The notes under the pieces were generated by a model. It was not told the origin of the DNA. It saw only the letters and a program-made list of their open reading frames with translations, and did no database searches. A DNA stretch of 10,167 bases from CAYWOS01 sp964459985 (GTDB taxonomy: Bacteria; Bacillota; Clostridia; Christensenellales; Aristaeellaceae): positions 1 to 10,167 of the forward strand of contig CAYWOS010000062.1 in assembly GCA_964459985.1 (NCBI GenBank), written 5' to 3'. Each line of letters starts with the position of its first letter. The first letter of the stretch is position 1. Positions 1 to 5,789 of this stretch are shown one piece after another. The position numbers and the translations under genes were made by a program.

Positions 1-585
1 TACCTTGACCGCGCGTTTTCCCGCGCGCACGCGCTGGGCGTGCGCCTCGCGGTATTCGGAAGCGGCGGCGCGAGACGGGTGCCGAACGGCTTCCCGTTCA
101 CGGACGCATGGCGGCAGCTCGCCGCCTTCCTGCGTCTGGCGGGCGAGGCGGGCGAGCGGCATGATATGGATATCGCCATCGAACCGCTTCAGAGAAAGGA
201 ATGCAATATCCTGAACTACGTATCCGAGGCGACGGCGCTGGCCGCCTTCACCGATCATCCGCGCGTGGGCGTGTTGGGCGACAGCCATCACATGCTGGCG
301 GGCGGCGAGCCGTGGGACGCGCTGAAGTGCGCGGGCGCGGCGCTCAAGCACGTCCACATCAGCCGCAGCCTGCCCGACTTGAGCGGCCGCGCGTATCCGA
401 CGGACGGCGAACGCGAGGACGAGCGCGCGCTGTTCCGCGCGCTGATCGACATGTCGTATCAGGGCGACGTCAGCCTCGAGGCGGGCACGAAGGATTTCTG
501 CGCCGAGGCGGGGCATGCCGCAAGGATACTGCGGCGGGAAATGGAAGCGGAAATGCGCATATGCCGCGCGTCGCAGGCGGGCTGA
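1..585 (+). CDS. Sugar phosphate isomerase/epimerase family protein (TIM barrel), 3' part
   Basis: The reading frame is open from the first base and stops with TGA at 583-585, giving 194 C-terminal residues; the start lies upstream of the window. The fragment matches the AP-endonuclease-2/xylose-isomerase-like TIM-barrel family (PF01261), cytoplasmic enzymes that isomerise or epimerise sugars and sugar derivatives using a divalent metal. Visible landmarks, in window-residue numbers, are FGSGGAR at 19-25, the IAIEPL strand with Glu61, GDSHHM with Asp94 and His97, HVHIS with His119, and VSLEAG with Glu160. Glu61, Asp94, His119 and Glu160 sit where the family's metal ligands fall. The spacing is regular with no frameshift. 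The substrate cannot be read from the sequence. It is separated from the transporter genes by 358 bases containing a possible terminator and a promoter, so it is probably a separate transcription unit of the same sugar locus. Family call is solid; exact reaction unknown. Confidence 0.85.
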   Translation, partial: YLDRAFSRAHALGVRLAVFGSGGARRVPNGFPFTDAWRQLAAFLRLAGEAGERHDMDIAIEPLQRKECNILNYVSEATALAAFTDHPRVGVLGDSHHMLAGGEPWDALKCAGAALKHVHISRSLPDLSGRAYPTDGEREDERALFRALIDMSYQGDVSLEAGTKDFCAEAGHAARILRREMEAEMRICRASQAG

Positions 586-641
586 CCATCCGGTCGGCTC
601 GCCCATAAAACAATACCATACGGCCATATTTCACGTTTCAC

Positions 642-662
642 CGCCCCGCGATTCGCGGGGCG
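642..662 (+). terminator. Possible terminator hairpin after the isomerase gene
   Basis: The arms CGCCCCGCGA (642-651) and TCGCGGGGCG (653-662) are perfectly complementary around a single T, so a realistic fold is an 8-bp GC stem with a 5-nt loop. It lies 57 nt after the isomerase stop codon. The sequence that follows, TTCGCATTTGCC, has only a weak T content, so it is not a canonical Rho-independent terminator. It may be a Rho-dependent or 3'-end-protecting hairpin instead. Confidence 0.4.
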
Positions 663-673
663 TTCGCATTTGC

Positions 674-691
674 CGGGCATCCGGCTGCCCG
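674..691. repeat. Second short inverted repeat in the intergenic region
   Basis: CGGGCA (674-679) and TGCCCG (686-691) are complementary with a 6-nt loop. An alternative pairing, GCCGG (672-676) with CCGGC (681-685), overlaps it. It lies 11 nt after the larger hairpin and may belong to the same 3'-end structure. No T-tract follows. Confidence 0.3.
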
Positions 692-865
692 ATGATCGGA
701 ATACGGAAAAAGCGGGCGTCGTCGCGCCATCGTCGCCGGGAAAGGCTGCGTCGCCGCGCCGCACGCGGTTCCGGGACGCCCGCCGCCTCCCTTCGTCGGG
801 AGCGAGCTTCGGCGTATCGCATCCATTTCCCGTAAAAAAAAGACACCTTGACAAAATCCGAGCCA

Positions 866-895
866 TTTTCATGGCCGATATCGGCGTGATAAGAT
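866..895 (+). promoter_or_regulatory. Putative promoter of the transporter operon (extended -10)
   Basis: TTTTCA (866-871, 4/6 match to TTGACA) is followed after 18 nt by TGATAAGAT (887-895), an extended -10 with TG one base upstream of the hexamer TAAGAT. Transcription would begin near 902, giving a leader of about 40 nt before the ATG at 944. A perfect TTGACA hexamer also occurs at 848-853, but nothing resembling a -10 lies 16-18 nt after it, so I do not pair it. An eight-A run (834-841) lies upstream. This is the only promoter-like region before the transporter genes. Confidence 0.45.
874..885. promoter_or_regulatory. Candidate operator: 12-bp perfect palindrome in the promoter spacer
   Basis: GCCGATATCGGC reads identically on both strands and lies exactly between the proposed -35 (866-871) and -10 (890-895), the classical place for a dimeric repressor to block RNA polymerase. 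It overlaps the right arm of a smaller inverted repeat, GCCAT-TTTC-ATGGC (862-875), which covers the -35. The centre is AT rather than the CG usual in LacI/GalR operators, so the binding family is not identified. Confidence 0.4.
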
Positions 896-904
896 ACGGG
901 AAGA

Positions 905-920
905 TGATCCGAACGGATCA
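905..920. promoter_or_regulatory. Candidate operator or leader hairpin next to the transcription start
   Basis: TGATCC (905-910) and GGATCA (915-920) form a perfect 6-bp inverted repeat with a GAAC spacer. It lies a few bases downstream of the predicted transcription start and just before the Shine-Dalgarno site AAGGGAG (927-933). It could be bound as DNA by a dimeric regulator or fold as a small hairpin in the mRNA leader. Confidence 0.4.
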
Positions 921-943
921 AAAATGAAGGGAGACTGCAGCAT

Positions 944-2242
944 ATGAAGCGAATCATTGCATGGGTGCTGACACTGACGATCGCGTTGGCGATGATTACG
1001 GTAAGCGCCGTGGCGGAGGATGGCATCGTCGTCTGGACGCTGGCGAACGATCTCAAGCAGTTCGCGGAGCGCTATACCGCCGAGACGGGCAAAAAGGTGG
1101 AGGTCGTCGTGTTCGACTCCGCCGACTACTCGACCAAGATCATGCAAACGCTGGGCACGCAAAGCCGGGATCTGGACATCTTCGCCGGCGAGCCGCAGAT
1201 GCTCCCCAACTTCTTTGAAGCGGGCTTTGCGGCGGATGTGAGCGTGCTGGATCAGGAAGTGCAGCAGCGGCTCGTTCATTACACCTATCAGGCCGGCAAG
1301 GACGTGGACGGCACGCTTCGCGCCGTGAGCTATCAGGCGACCCCCGGCAGCGTCATCTATCGCCGCGATATTGCGTCGGAGGTCTTCGGCACGGACGATC
1401 CCGCCGTGATCGGCGAGAAGTTCGCCTCCTTCAACGCGATTGTCGAGACGGCCAAGGCGCTCAAGGAAAAGGGCTACACGATCTTCGGCGACACCGGCGC
1501 GCTGCGTTGGTTCTCCAACAGCTCTTCCCCGTGGGTCAAGGACGGCCAGATCATCGTCGATCAGGATCGGCTTGACTACTTCGATTGCGCGGTGGAGCTC
1601 TTCCAGAACGAGTACGTCGCCTTCGCGCCGGAATGGTCCGCCGCGTGGTACGCCTCGATGGCCGGCCCGCTGCCCGTGAACGCCGGCTGGACGGCTCTGG
1701 CGGACATGGACGCCTCCACGCCCACGACGGAGATCTTCTCCTACGTCATGCCCTCGTGGGGCGCGCTGATCGTGCGCGACAACGCCAAGGAGAACCTCGG
1801 CAAGTTCGGCATCTGCTCCGGCGTGTGCTCGTTCTTCGGCGGCGGCACGTTCCTGATGGTCAACGAGTTCTCGACCAAGAAGGCGGAAGCCCTCGAGTTC
1901 CTGAAGTACTGCACGCTCAACGACGATACGGCGCAGTGGTGGCTGGGCGCCTCCAACGGCGACGTGGTCTCCAATCTGGCGATCCTCGAAGCCAACAAGG
2001 ACTTCCAGAATCCCTCCTTCGGCAACCAGAACACCTATGGCTTCTACATCAGCGAGATGGACAAGATTGATTACAGCCTCATCACCGGCTACGACGCGGT
2101 ATGTCAGGATGCGTTCGGCGCGGCGGTCGTCTCGGTACAGGAGAACAGGCAGTCGAAAAACGACGCGCTCAAGGAATTCTACATGACCGTCTCGGCGCAG
2201 TATCCCGAGCTGAAGGTGCCGGCAGACGCTCCCATTCAATAA
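944..2242 (+). CDS. Carbohydrate ABC transporter solute-binding protein (SBP1), secreted type
   Basis: A 432-residue extracellular sugar-binding protein of the CUT1/SBP family 1 type, typical in length. It should capture the sugar outside the membrane and deliver it to the two permeases that follow. The ATG at 944 has AAGGGAG (927-933) ten bases upstream. Residues 1-24 form a Sec signal peptide: KR, a hydrophobic core and A-V-A at 22-24, with cleavage predicted before Glu25. There is no lipobox cysteine, which is unusual for a Gram-positive binding protein. The mature protein begins with a VVWTLANDLKQFAERY segment followed by a KKVEVVVFDSADYSTKI segment, the expected first beta-alpha-beta unit; the middle carries a DLDIFAGEPQML segment and many Trp, Tyr and Phe residues suited to stacking on sugar rings. 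It is first in the operon and separated from the permeases by a strong hairpin. Ligand unknown. Confidence 0.88.
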   Translation: MKRIIAWVLTLTIALAMITVSAVAEDGIVVWTLANDLKQFAERYTAETGKKVEVVVFDSADYSTKIMQTLGTQSRDLDIFAGEPQMLPNFFEAGFAADVSVLDQEVQQRLVHYTYQAGKDVDGTLRAVSYQATPGSVIYRRDIASEVFGTDDPAVIGEKFASFNAIVETAKALKEKGYTIFGDTGALRWFSNSSSPWVKDGQIIVDQDRLDYFDCAVELFQNEYVAFAPEWSAAWYASMAGPLPVNAGWTALADMDASTPTTEIFSYVMPSWGALIVRDNAKENLGKFGICSGVCSFFGGGTFLMVNEFSTKKAEALEFLKYCTLNDDTAQWWLGASNGDVVSNLAILEANKDFQNPSFGNQNTYGFYISEMDKIDYSLITGYDAVCQDAFGAAVVSVQENRQSKNDALKEFYMTVSAQYPELKVPADAPIQ

Positions 2243-2257
2243 TCAACCGGCGAAAAA

Positions 2258-2288
2258 TGCGGAGGCGGATTTCATATCCGCCTCCGCA
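2258..2288. terminator. 13-bp intercistronic hairpin between SBP1 and the permeases
   Basis: TGCGGAGGCGGAT (2258-2270) and ATCCGCCTCCGCA (2276-2288) pair perfectly over 13 bp around a TTCAT loop, 15 nt after the SBP1 stop. On the + strand no T-tract follows (AAATCATC), so read-through into the permeases is expected; such a hairpin would protect the SBP1 mRNA 3' end or attenuate downstream expression. On the - strand the same stem is followed by five T (complement of AAAAA at 2253-2257), a canonical intrinsic terminator facing antisense transcription. Confidence 0.7.
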
Positions 2289-2327
2289 AATCATCTGGAA
2301 TCAGCAAAAGAAAAAGGGGGGCGTCAC

Positions 2328-3269
2328 ATGACGATACAGCCGGGCGTTCACGGCAGGGCAAGACGGAACGACCTGATTCTGGGCACGCCGAAACGCGAAT
2401 GGTACGGCCTGCTGTTCTGCATCCCGTTTATCATCGCGTTTTCCGTGTTCAATATCTATCCTGTGTTCAGAACGCTGCAGATGAGCTTCATGAATTACAA
2501 GGGTTTCGGCAAGGAAACCTTTGTGGGCGTCGCCAATTATTCCCGTGCGCTCGGCGATCCGCTCTACTGGGACGCCTTCCTCAACACGCTCAAGATGTGG
2601 GGCGTAAATATCGTTTTGCAGCTGGGGCTGGCGCTCCTGTTGACGGTTGTGTTCAACGACATCAAGTACCGTATGCGCGGGTTGAGCATGTTCCGGGCGA
2701 TGTTCTATCTGCCCAACCTGATCGCCTGCACATCGGTGGCGTTCCTGTTTCGGACGCTGCTGGACTGGAAATTCGGGTCCGTCAACCAACTGTTGATATC
2801 AATGCGGCTGATGCGGGACCCGATCAACTGGCTGAACGGCGAGGCGTGGCGCGCGCAGCTCGTGGTGGGCGTGGTCGGCGCGTGGATGTGGTTCGGCAAC
2901 TCCTTTATCATGCTGATGGCGGGCGTTCAGGGCATTAACCATGACTACTACGAGGCCGCGACGATCGACGGCGCGGGGCGCTGGCGCGTGTTTGGTTCGA
3001 TCACCATGCCGCTTTTGCGCCCGGTCATGCTCTATGTGGCGGTCACGAGCCTCATCGGCGGCCTGCAGCTGTTCGATATCCCGTACCTGCTGTCGGGAAC
3101 GAAGGGACAGCCCGGACGATCGCTGTTTACGGCGGTGTTCTACCTGTACAACACGGCGTTCATGAACAACCAGATGGGCTACGCGGCGGCGCTGGCGTTC
3201 GTATTGTTCCTCATCATCGCGGTATTCTGCGGCATCGCGTTCATGCTGATGAACAGGAAGGAGGACTGA
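2328..3269 (+). CDS. Sugar ABC transporter permease, MalF/UgpA-type
   Basis: A 313-residue inner-membrane subunit of a CUT1 sugar importer (binding-protein-dependent transport permease, PF00528). The ATG at 2328 is preceded by AAGGGGGG (2314-2321) with a 6-nt spacer. Hydrophobic segments at about 26-46, 86-108, 122-142, 176-200, 231-250 and 285-308 give the six helices usual in this family. The cytoplasmic EAA loop that docks on the ATPase is intact: EAATIDGAG starts at Glu209 and continues to TMPLLRP. It ends with the short basic tail NRKED. The second permease starts two bases after its stop, with the Shine-Dalgarno site inside this gene's last codons, so the two are translationally coupled. 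No ATPase gene is in the window; a shared MsmX-like ATPase is the usual arrangement in Bacillota. Confidence 0.92.
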   Translation: MTIQPGVHGRARRNDLILGTPKREWYGLLFCIPFIIAFSVFNIYPVFRTLQMSFMNYKGFGKETFVGVANYSRALGDPLYWDAFLNTLKMWGVNIVLQLGLALLLTVVFNDIKYRMRGLSMFRAMFYLPNLIACTSVAFLFRTLLDWKFGSVNQLLISMRLMRDPINWLNGEAWRAQLVVGVVGAWMWFGNSFIMLMAGVQGINHDYYEAATIDGAGRWRVFGSITMPLLRPVMLYVAVTSLIGGLQLFDIPYLLSGTKGQPGRSLFTAVFYLYNTAFMNNQMGYAAALAFVLFLIIAVFCGIAFMLMNRKED

Positions 3270-3271
3270 AC

Positions 3272-4144
3272 ATGACCGCTGCAACGAACAAAAACACGAT
3301 CACGCACATGAACCCGATCAAGTTCCATCCGGTCAAGGCGGTACTGTACGCCGCGCTGATCCTCCTGTCGCTCGTCTGCCTCATTCCGTTCTATATGATG
3401 CTGGTCAACGCCACGCGCTCGGGCAACGAGATCATCACGGGGCTTTCGCTCCTGCCCAGCAAGAGCCTTCCCGCCAACTGGAAGCTCGTCAACGACAACC
3501 TCATGCTGGGGCGCGGCTTTCTGAACAGCCTTTTCATCGCCGTGACCAGCACCGCGCTCATGGCGTTCTTCTCCTCCATGACGACCTACGGGCTTGCCTT
3601 CTACAAGTTTCCCGGATCGAAACTGATCTTTACGGTCATTCTGGTATTCATGATGGTCCCCGCGCAGCTGGGCATGCTGGGCTTCTACGATCAGGCGAAC
3701 AAGATGCGCATGATCAACACGTACTGGCCCCTAATCCTGCCCAGCATCGCGAGCTCCGGCGCTGTGTTCTTCCTGCGGCAGTACATCCTGTCGGTCATGC
3801 CCAAGGCGATGCTCGAAGCGCCGCGCATTGACGGCGCAAGCGAGTTCGCGATATTCCTGCGCATCGTGATGCCCATCATGTCGCCCGCGATCGCGACGAT
3901 GGCGATCGGCGGCTTCATCGGAAGCTGGAACGCCTATCTGCTGCCGATGCTGATGATCAACACGCCCGACAAGCGAACGCTGCCGGTGATGGTGTCGGAG
4001 TTGTCCGCCGTGCGGGACATCGCCACAAATCTGGGCGCGACGTATCTGGTCGTCGCCATTTCCGCCGTGCCGATCATGATCGCGTTCTGCTTCTTCTCCA
4101 AGTACATCATCAGCGGAATTTCAGCCGGAAGCGTGAAAGAATGA
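3272..4144 (+). CDS. Sugar ABC transporter permease, MalG/LplC-type
   Basis: A 290-residue partner permease of the same importer. The ATG at 3272 has a strong GGAAGGAGG (3256-3264) seven bases upstream, within the end of the first permease gene. Hydrophobic segments near 22-45, 83-107, 117-138, 150-170, 203-228 and 256-277 fit the six-helix MalG fold. The EAA loop begins at Glu182 and reads EAPRIDGASEF followed by RIVMPIMSP, so the third loop residue is Pro instead of Ala; the Gly and the I-x-x-P part are conserved. The C-terminal SKYIISGISAGSVKE is the usual ending of this subunit type. An in-frame ATG at 3308 is possible but has no comparable ribosome site. It forms the membrane channel with the preceding gene product. 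Confidence 0.92.
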   Translation: MTAATNKNTITHMNPIKFHPVKAVLYAALILLSLVCLIPFYMMLVNATRSGNEIITGLSLLPSKSLPANWKLVNDNLMLGRGFLNSLFIAVTSTALMAFFSSMTTYGLAFYKFPGSKLIFTVILVFMMVPAQLGMLGFYDQANKMRMINTYWPLILPSIASSGAVFFLRQYILSVMPKAMLEAPRIDGASEFAIFLRIVMPIMSPAIATMAIGGFIGSWNAYLLPMLMINTPDKRTLPVMVSELSAVRDIATNLGATYLVVAISAVPIMIAFCFFSKYIISGISAGSVKE

Positions 4145-4163
4145 TGCGCGGAAGCGCGATTTG

Positions 4164-4172
4164 TGGTATACT
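4164..4172 (+). promoter_or_regulatory. Possible internal promoter (extended -10) before SBP2
   Basis: TGGTATACT contains an extended -10 (TG, one base, then TATACT; 5/6 match to TATAAT). It lies in the only sizeable gap (50 bases) between the permeases and SBP2. No good -35 is found 16-18 nt upstream, but extended -10 promoters can work without one. The start would be near 4179, leaving a very short leader right at the Shine-Dalgarno GGAGGA. If real, it would express SBP2, kinase and regulator independently of the transporter. Confidence 0.35.
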
Positions 4173-4180
4173 GGACGAAC

Positions 4181-4186
4181 GGAGGA
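4181..4186 (+). promoter_or_regulatory. Ribosome binding site that fixes the SBP2 start
   Basis: GGAGGA lies 8 nt before the ATG at 4195. An earlier in-frame ATG at 4141 overlaps the stop of the permease gene but would place 18 residues without signal-peptide character in front of the lipoprotein signal, so 4195 is the start. Confidence 0.85.
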
Positions 4187-4194
4187 AGCGGCGA

Positions 4195-5778
4195 ATGAAG
4201 CGATCTCTTCTCGCGCTCGTCTGCGTTGTCGTTGCGGTTTCCATGGCCGGGTGCGTTCCAGCGCCCCCGGCTTCTTCCGATTCCGCGAAAAAAGCCTCCG
4301 AATCGGCCGCGCTGGACTGGTATGTCAACTTCAACTGGTATACCACGCCGTTCGGCGGCAACGCCGTATCCAAGGAGATCGCCGGGCGCACGGGCGTCAA
4401 CGTCAACATCGTTTCTCCGAAGGGCAACGAATCGGTCACGCTCGACGCGCTGATCGCGGGCGACGGTCTGCCCGACCTGATCACGCTGGGCTGGTGGACG
4501 CCGCAGCTTGACAGCATCATCGACCAAGGCCTCGCGTGGCCGCTGAACGAGCTGGCGGACAAGTACTGCCCCGCCTTCTGGAACGCGGCGAACGACAGCC
4601 GCGTCAAATGGTACACGCACGACGACGGCAATCTCTACTGCTACCCCAATTCCTCCTGCCTGCCCCAGGATTTGGAAAAGAGCGTTTCCCTCGCCTCCAA
4701 TCAGGTTTTTCTGGTGCGCAAGGACATGTACGAGGCGCTGGGGCGTCCCGATATGACGACGCCCGAGGGTTTTTCGGATGCGGTCAGGCGCGCGGCCGGG
4801 ATGTTCCAGACCGTGGACGGGCAGCCGCTCATCCCCATCGGCGCGCACGAGTTCACCGACAGGGGCTGCGACTCCTTTGATATCTTCCTGCACAATTTCC
4901 TCGCGATTCCCTACGAAAAGGACGGCAGGTTCTACGACCGATACGCGGACGAGGAATACAAGCGCTGGCTGAACGTGTTCCGCGAATTGGGCGCGGAGGG
5001 GCTGCTGGCGGGCGATATTTTCATTGACAAGCGGGTGCAGATGGAGGAAAAAATCGCGCAGGGGCGGTACTTCTGCATGATCTATCAGCACTCCGACATG
5101 ACCGAGCAGCAGCTGACGCGCTTTCAAAACGACCCGAACAGCGTCTATATCGCCGTGGACGGGCCGCGAAACGCGCAAAACGCGCCGCACGAGCTGCCCG
5201 GACGGGGGCTCAACGGCTGGACGGTCACGCTGATCTCCAAAAACTGCAAGAATCCTCAAAAGGCCGTCGAGCTGATGACCTTTCTGATGAGCGAGGAAGG
5301 GCAGAAGCTGACCGCGCTGGGCGTCGAGGGCGAGCATTACACGATGAAAAACGGGCGGGCGGAGCTGAAGCCGGACGTGAAAACGCTCATGGATGCCGAT
5401 TACGGCGCGTATGTGAGCGAGATCGGCGCGAACAACTCCTACTGGATGCTTCAGGATAACGCCATGCAGGCCGAATGGATGCCCGAGGCCGAGCCAGTCA
5501 TCCGGCAGATGCAGGAATGGAGCTACCAATACACCCGCTATACGGGGCAGTACGAGGTGGTGTTCGCCGAGGGAAGCCAAGCGGATACCGCTCTGGACGC
5601 CATCGAGCAAATCCACGGCGACATGCTCCCCCTCCTGCTTCTCGCGCCGACGCGGGAGGAATTCGACAGGCTGTGGGACGAATACCAGAACAGGCGCGCG
5701 CAGGCGGGAATCGGCGTGGTCATTACGGAAAGCGACGCTCAAATGCGCATCAACAAACGTCGCCTCGATATGGAATGA
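4195..5778 (+). CDS. Extracellular solute-binding lipoprotein (SBP2), LplA/YtcQ-like
   Basis: A 527-residue solute-binding protein, clearly longer than SBP1 and in the size class of LplA/YtcQ proteins. Residues 1-20 are a lipoprotein signal: KRS, hydrophobic core, then MAGC with Cys20 as the lipidated residue, followed by a Pro/Ser/Ala linker. The first domain contains VNFNWYTTPFGG, then SKEIAGRTGVNVNIV and LPDLITLGWW, typical of sugar-binding proteins that recognise oligosaccharides. LNGWTVTLISKNCKNPQKAVELMTFL is the usual second-domain segment. The C-terminal EEFDRLWDEYQNRR segment is typical of the LplA group. It follows the permeases by 50 bases and precedes the histidine kinase by 11. 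It could be a second binding protein for the same channel or, by position, the sensing subunit of the kinase, as AraP is for AraS. The ligand is unknown. Confidence 0.88.
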   Translation: MKRSLLALVCVVVAVSMAGCVPAPPASSDSAKKASESAALDWYVNFNWYTTPFGGNAVSKEIAGRTGVNVNIVSPKGNESVTLDALIAGDGLPDLITLGWWTPQLDSIIDQGLAWPLNELADKYCPAFWNAANDSRVKWYTHDDGNLYCYPNSSCLPQDLEKSVSLASNQVFLVRKDMYEALGRPDMTTPEGFSDAVRRAAGMFQTVDGQPLIPIGAHEFTDRGCDSFDIFLHNFLAIPYEKDGRFYDRYADEEYKRWLNVFRELGAEGLLAGDIFIDKRVQMEEKIAQGRYFCMIYQHSDMTEQQLTRFQNDPNSVYIAVDGPRNAQNAPHELPGRGLNGWTVTLISKNCKNPQKAVELMTFLMSEEGQKLTALGVEGEHYTMKNGRAELKPDVKTLMDADYGAYVSEIGANNSYWMLQDNAMQAEWMPEAEPVIRQMQEWSYQYTRYTGQYEVVFAEGSQADTALDAIEQIHGDMLPLLLLAPTREEFDRLWDEYQNRRAQAGIGVVITESDAQMRINKRRLDME

Positions 5779-5789
5779 GGGCAGGCCGC

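Larger units (their letters stand above)
586..843. other. GC-rich intergenic region, no gene seen
   Basis: Between the isomerase stop and the putative promoter there is no frame with a plausible Shine-Dalgarno site plus recognisable protein. Short open frames on both strands give Arg/Pro/Ala-rich, low-information translations typical of GC-rich non-coding DNA. The stretch holds two inverted repeats (642-662 and 674-691, listed separately) and ends with a run of eight A at 834-841 just upstream of the promoter, which could act as an UP-like or curved element. No tRNA, rRNA or known riboswitch pattern was recognised by eye. Confidence 0.6.

Noticed and set aside
848..853. Perfect TTGACA as the -35 of the operon promoter
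   Set aside because: No -10-like hexamer occurs 16-18 nt downstream (the sequence is CATGGC or ATGGCC); the extended -10 at 887-895 is too far away.
459..1056. Minus-strand open frames over the intergenic region (possible small divergent gene)
   Set aside because: They extend into the isomerase and SBP1 genes, have no ribosome site I can see, and read as low-information Arg/Pro/Ala sequence.
869..2239. Long antisense open frame opposite SBP1 (456 codons)
   Set aside because: It mirrors a well-supported gene, the translation has no recognisable domain, and GC-rich third positions on the coding strand remove stops on the other strand.
4146..4157. Hairpin GCGC-GGAA-GCGC as a terminator after the permeases
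   Set aside because: Only four base pairs and followed by ATTTGTGG rather than a T-run; too weak to call.
4141..4194. Earlier ATG for SBP2 overlapping the permease stop
   Set aside because: It lacks a convincing ribosome site and would bury the lipoprotein signal; the ATG at 4195 has GGAGGA at ideal spacing.
3934..5742. Antisense open frame of about 600 codons opposite the second permease and SBP2
   Set aside because: It spans two real genes with clear family motifs; His/Arg/Val-rich translation with no family similarity seen, no ribosome site recognised.
5775..5789. Earlier ATG for the kinase overlapping the SBP2 stop
   Set aside because: No Shine-Dalgarno sequence precedes it; the ATG at 5790 has AGGG 8 nt upstream.
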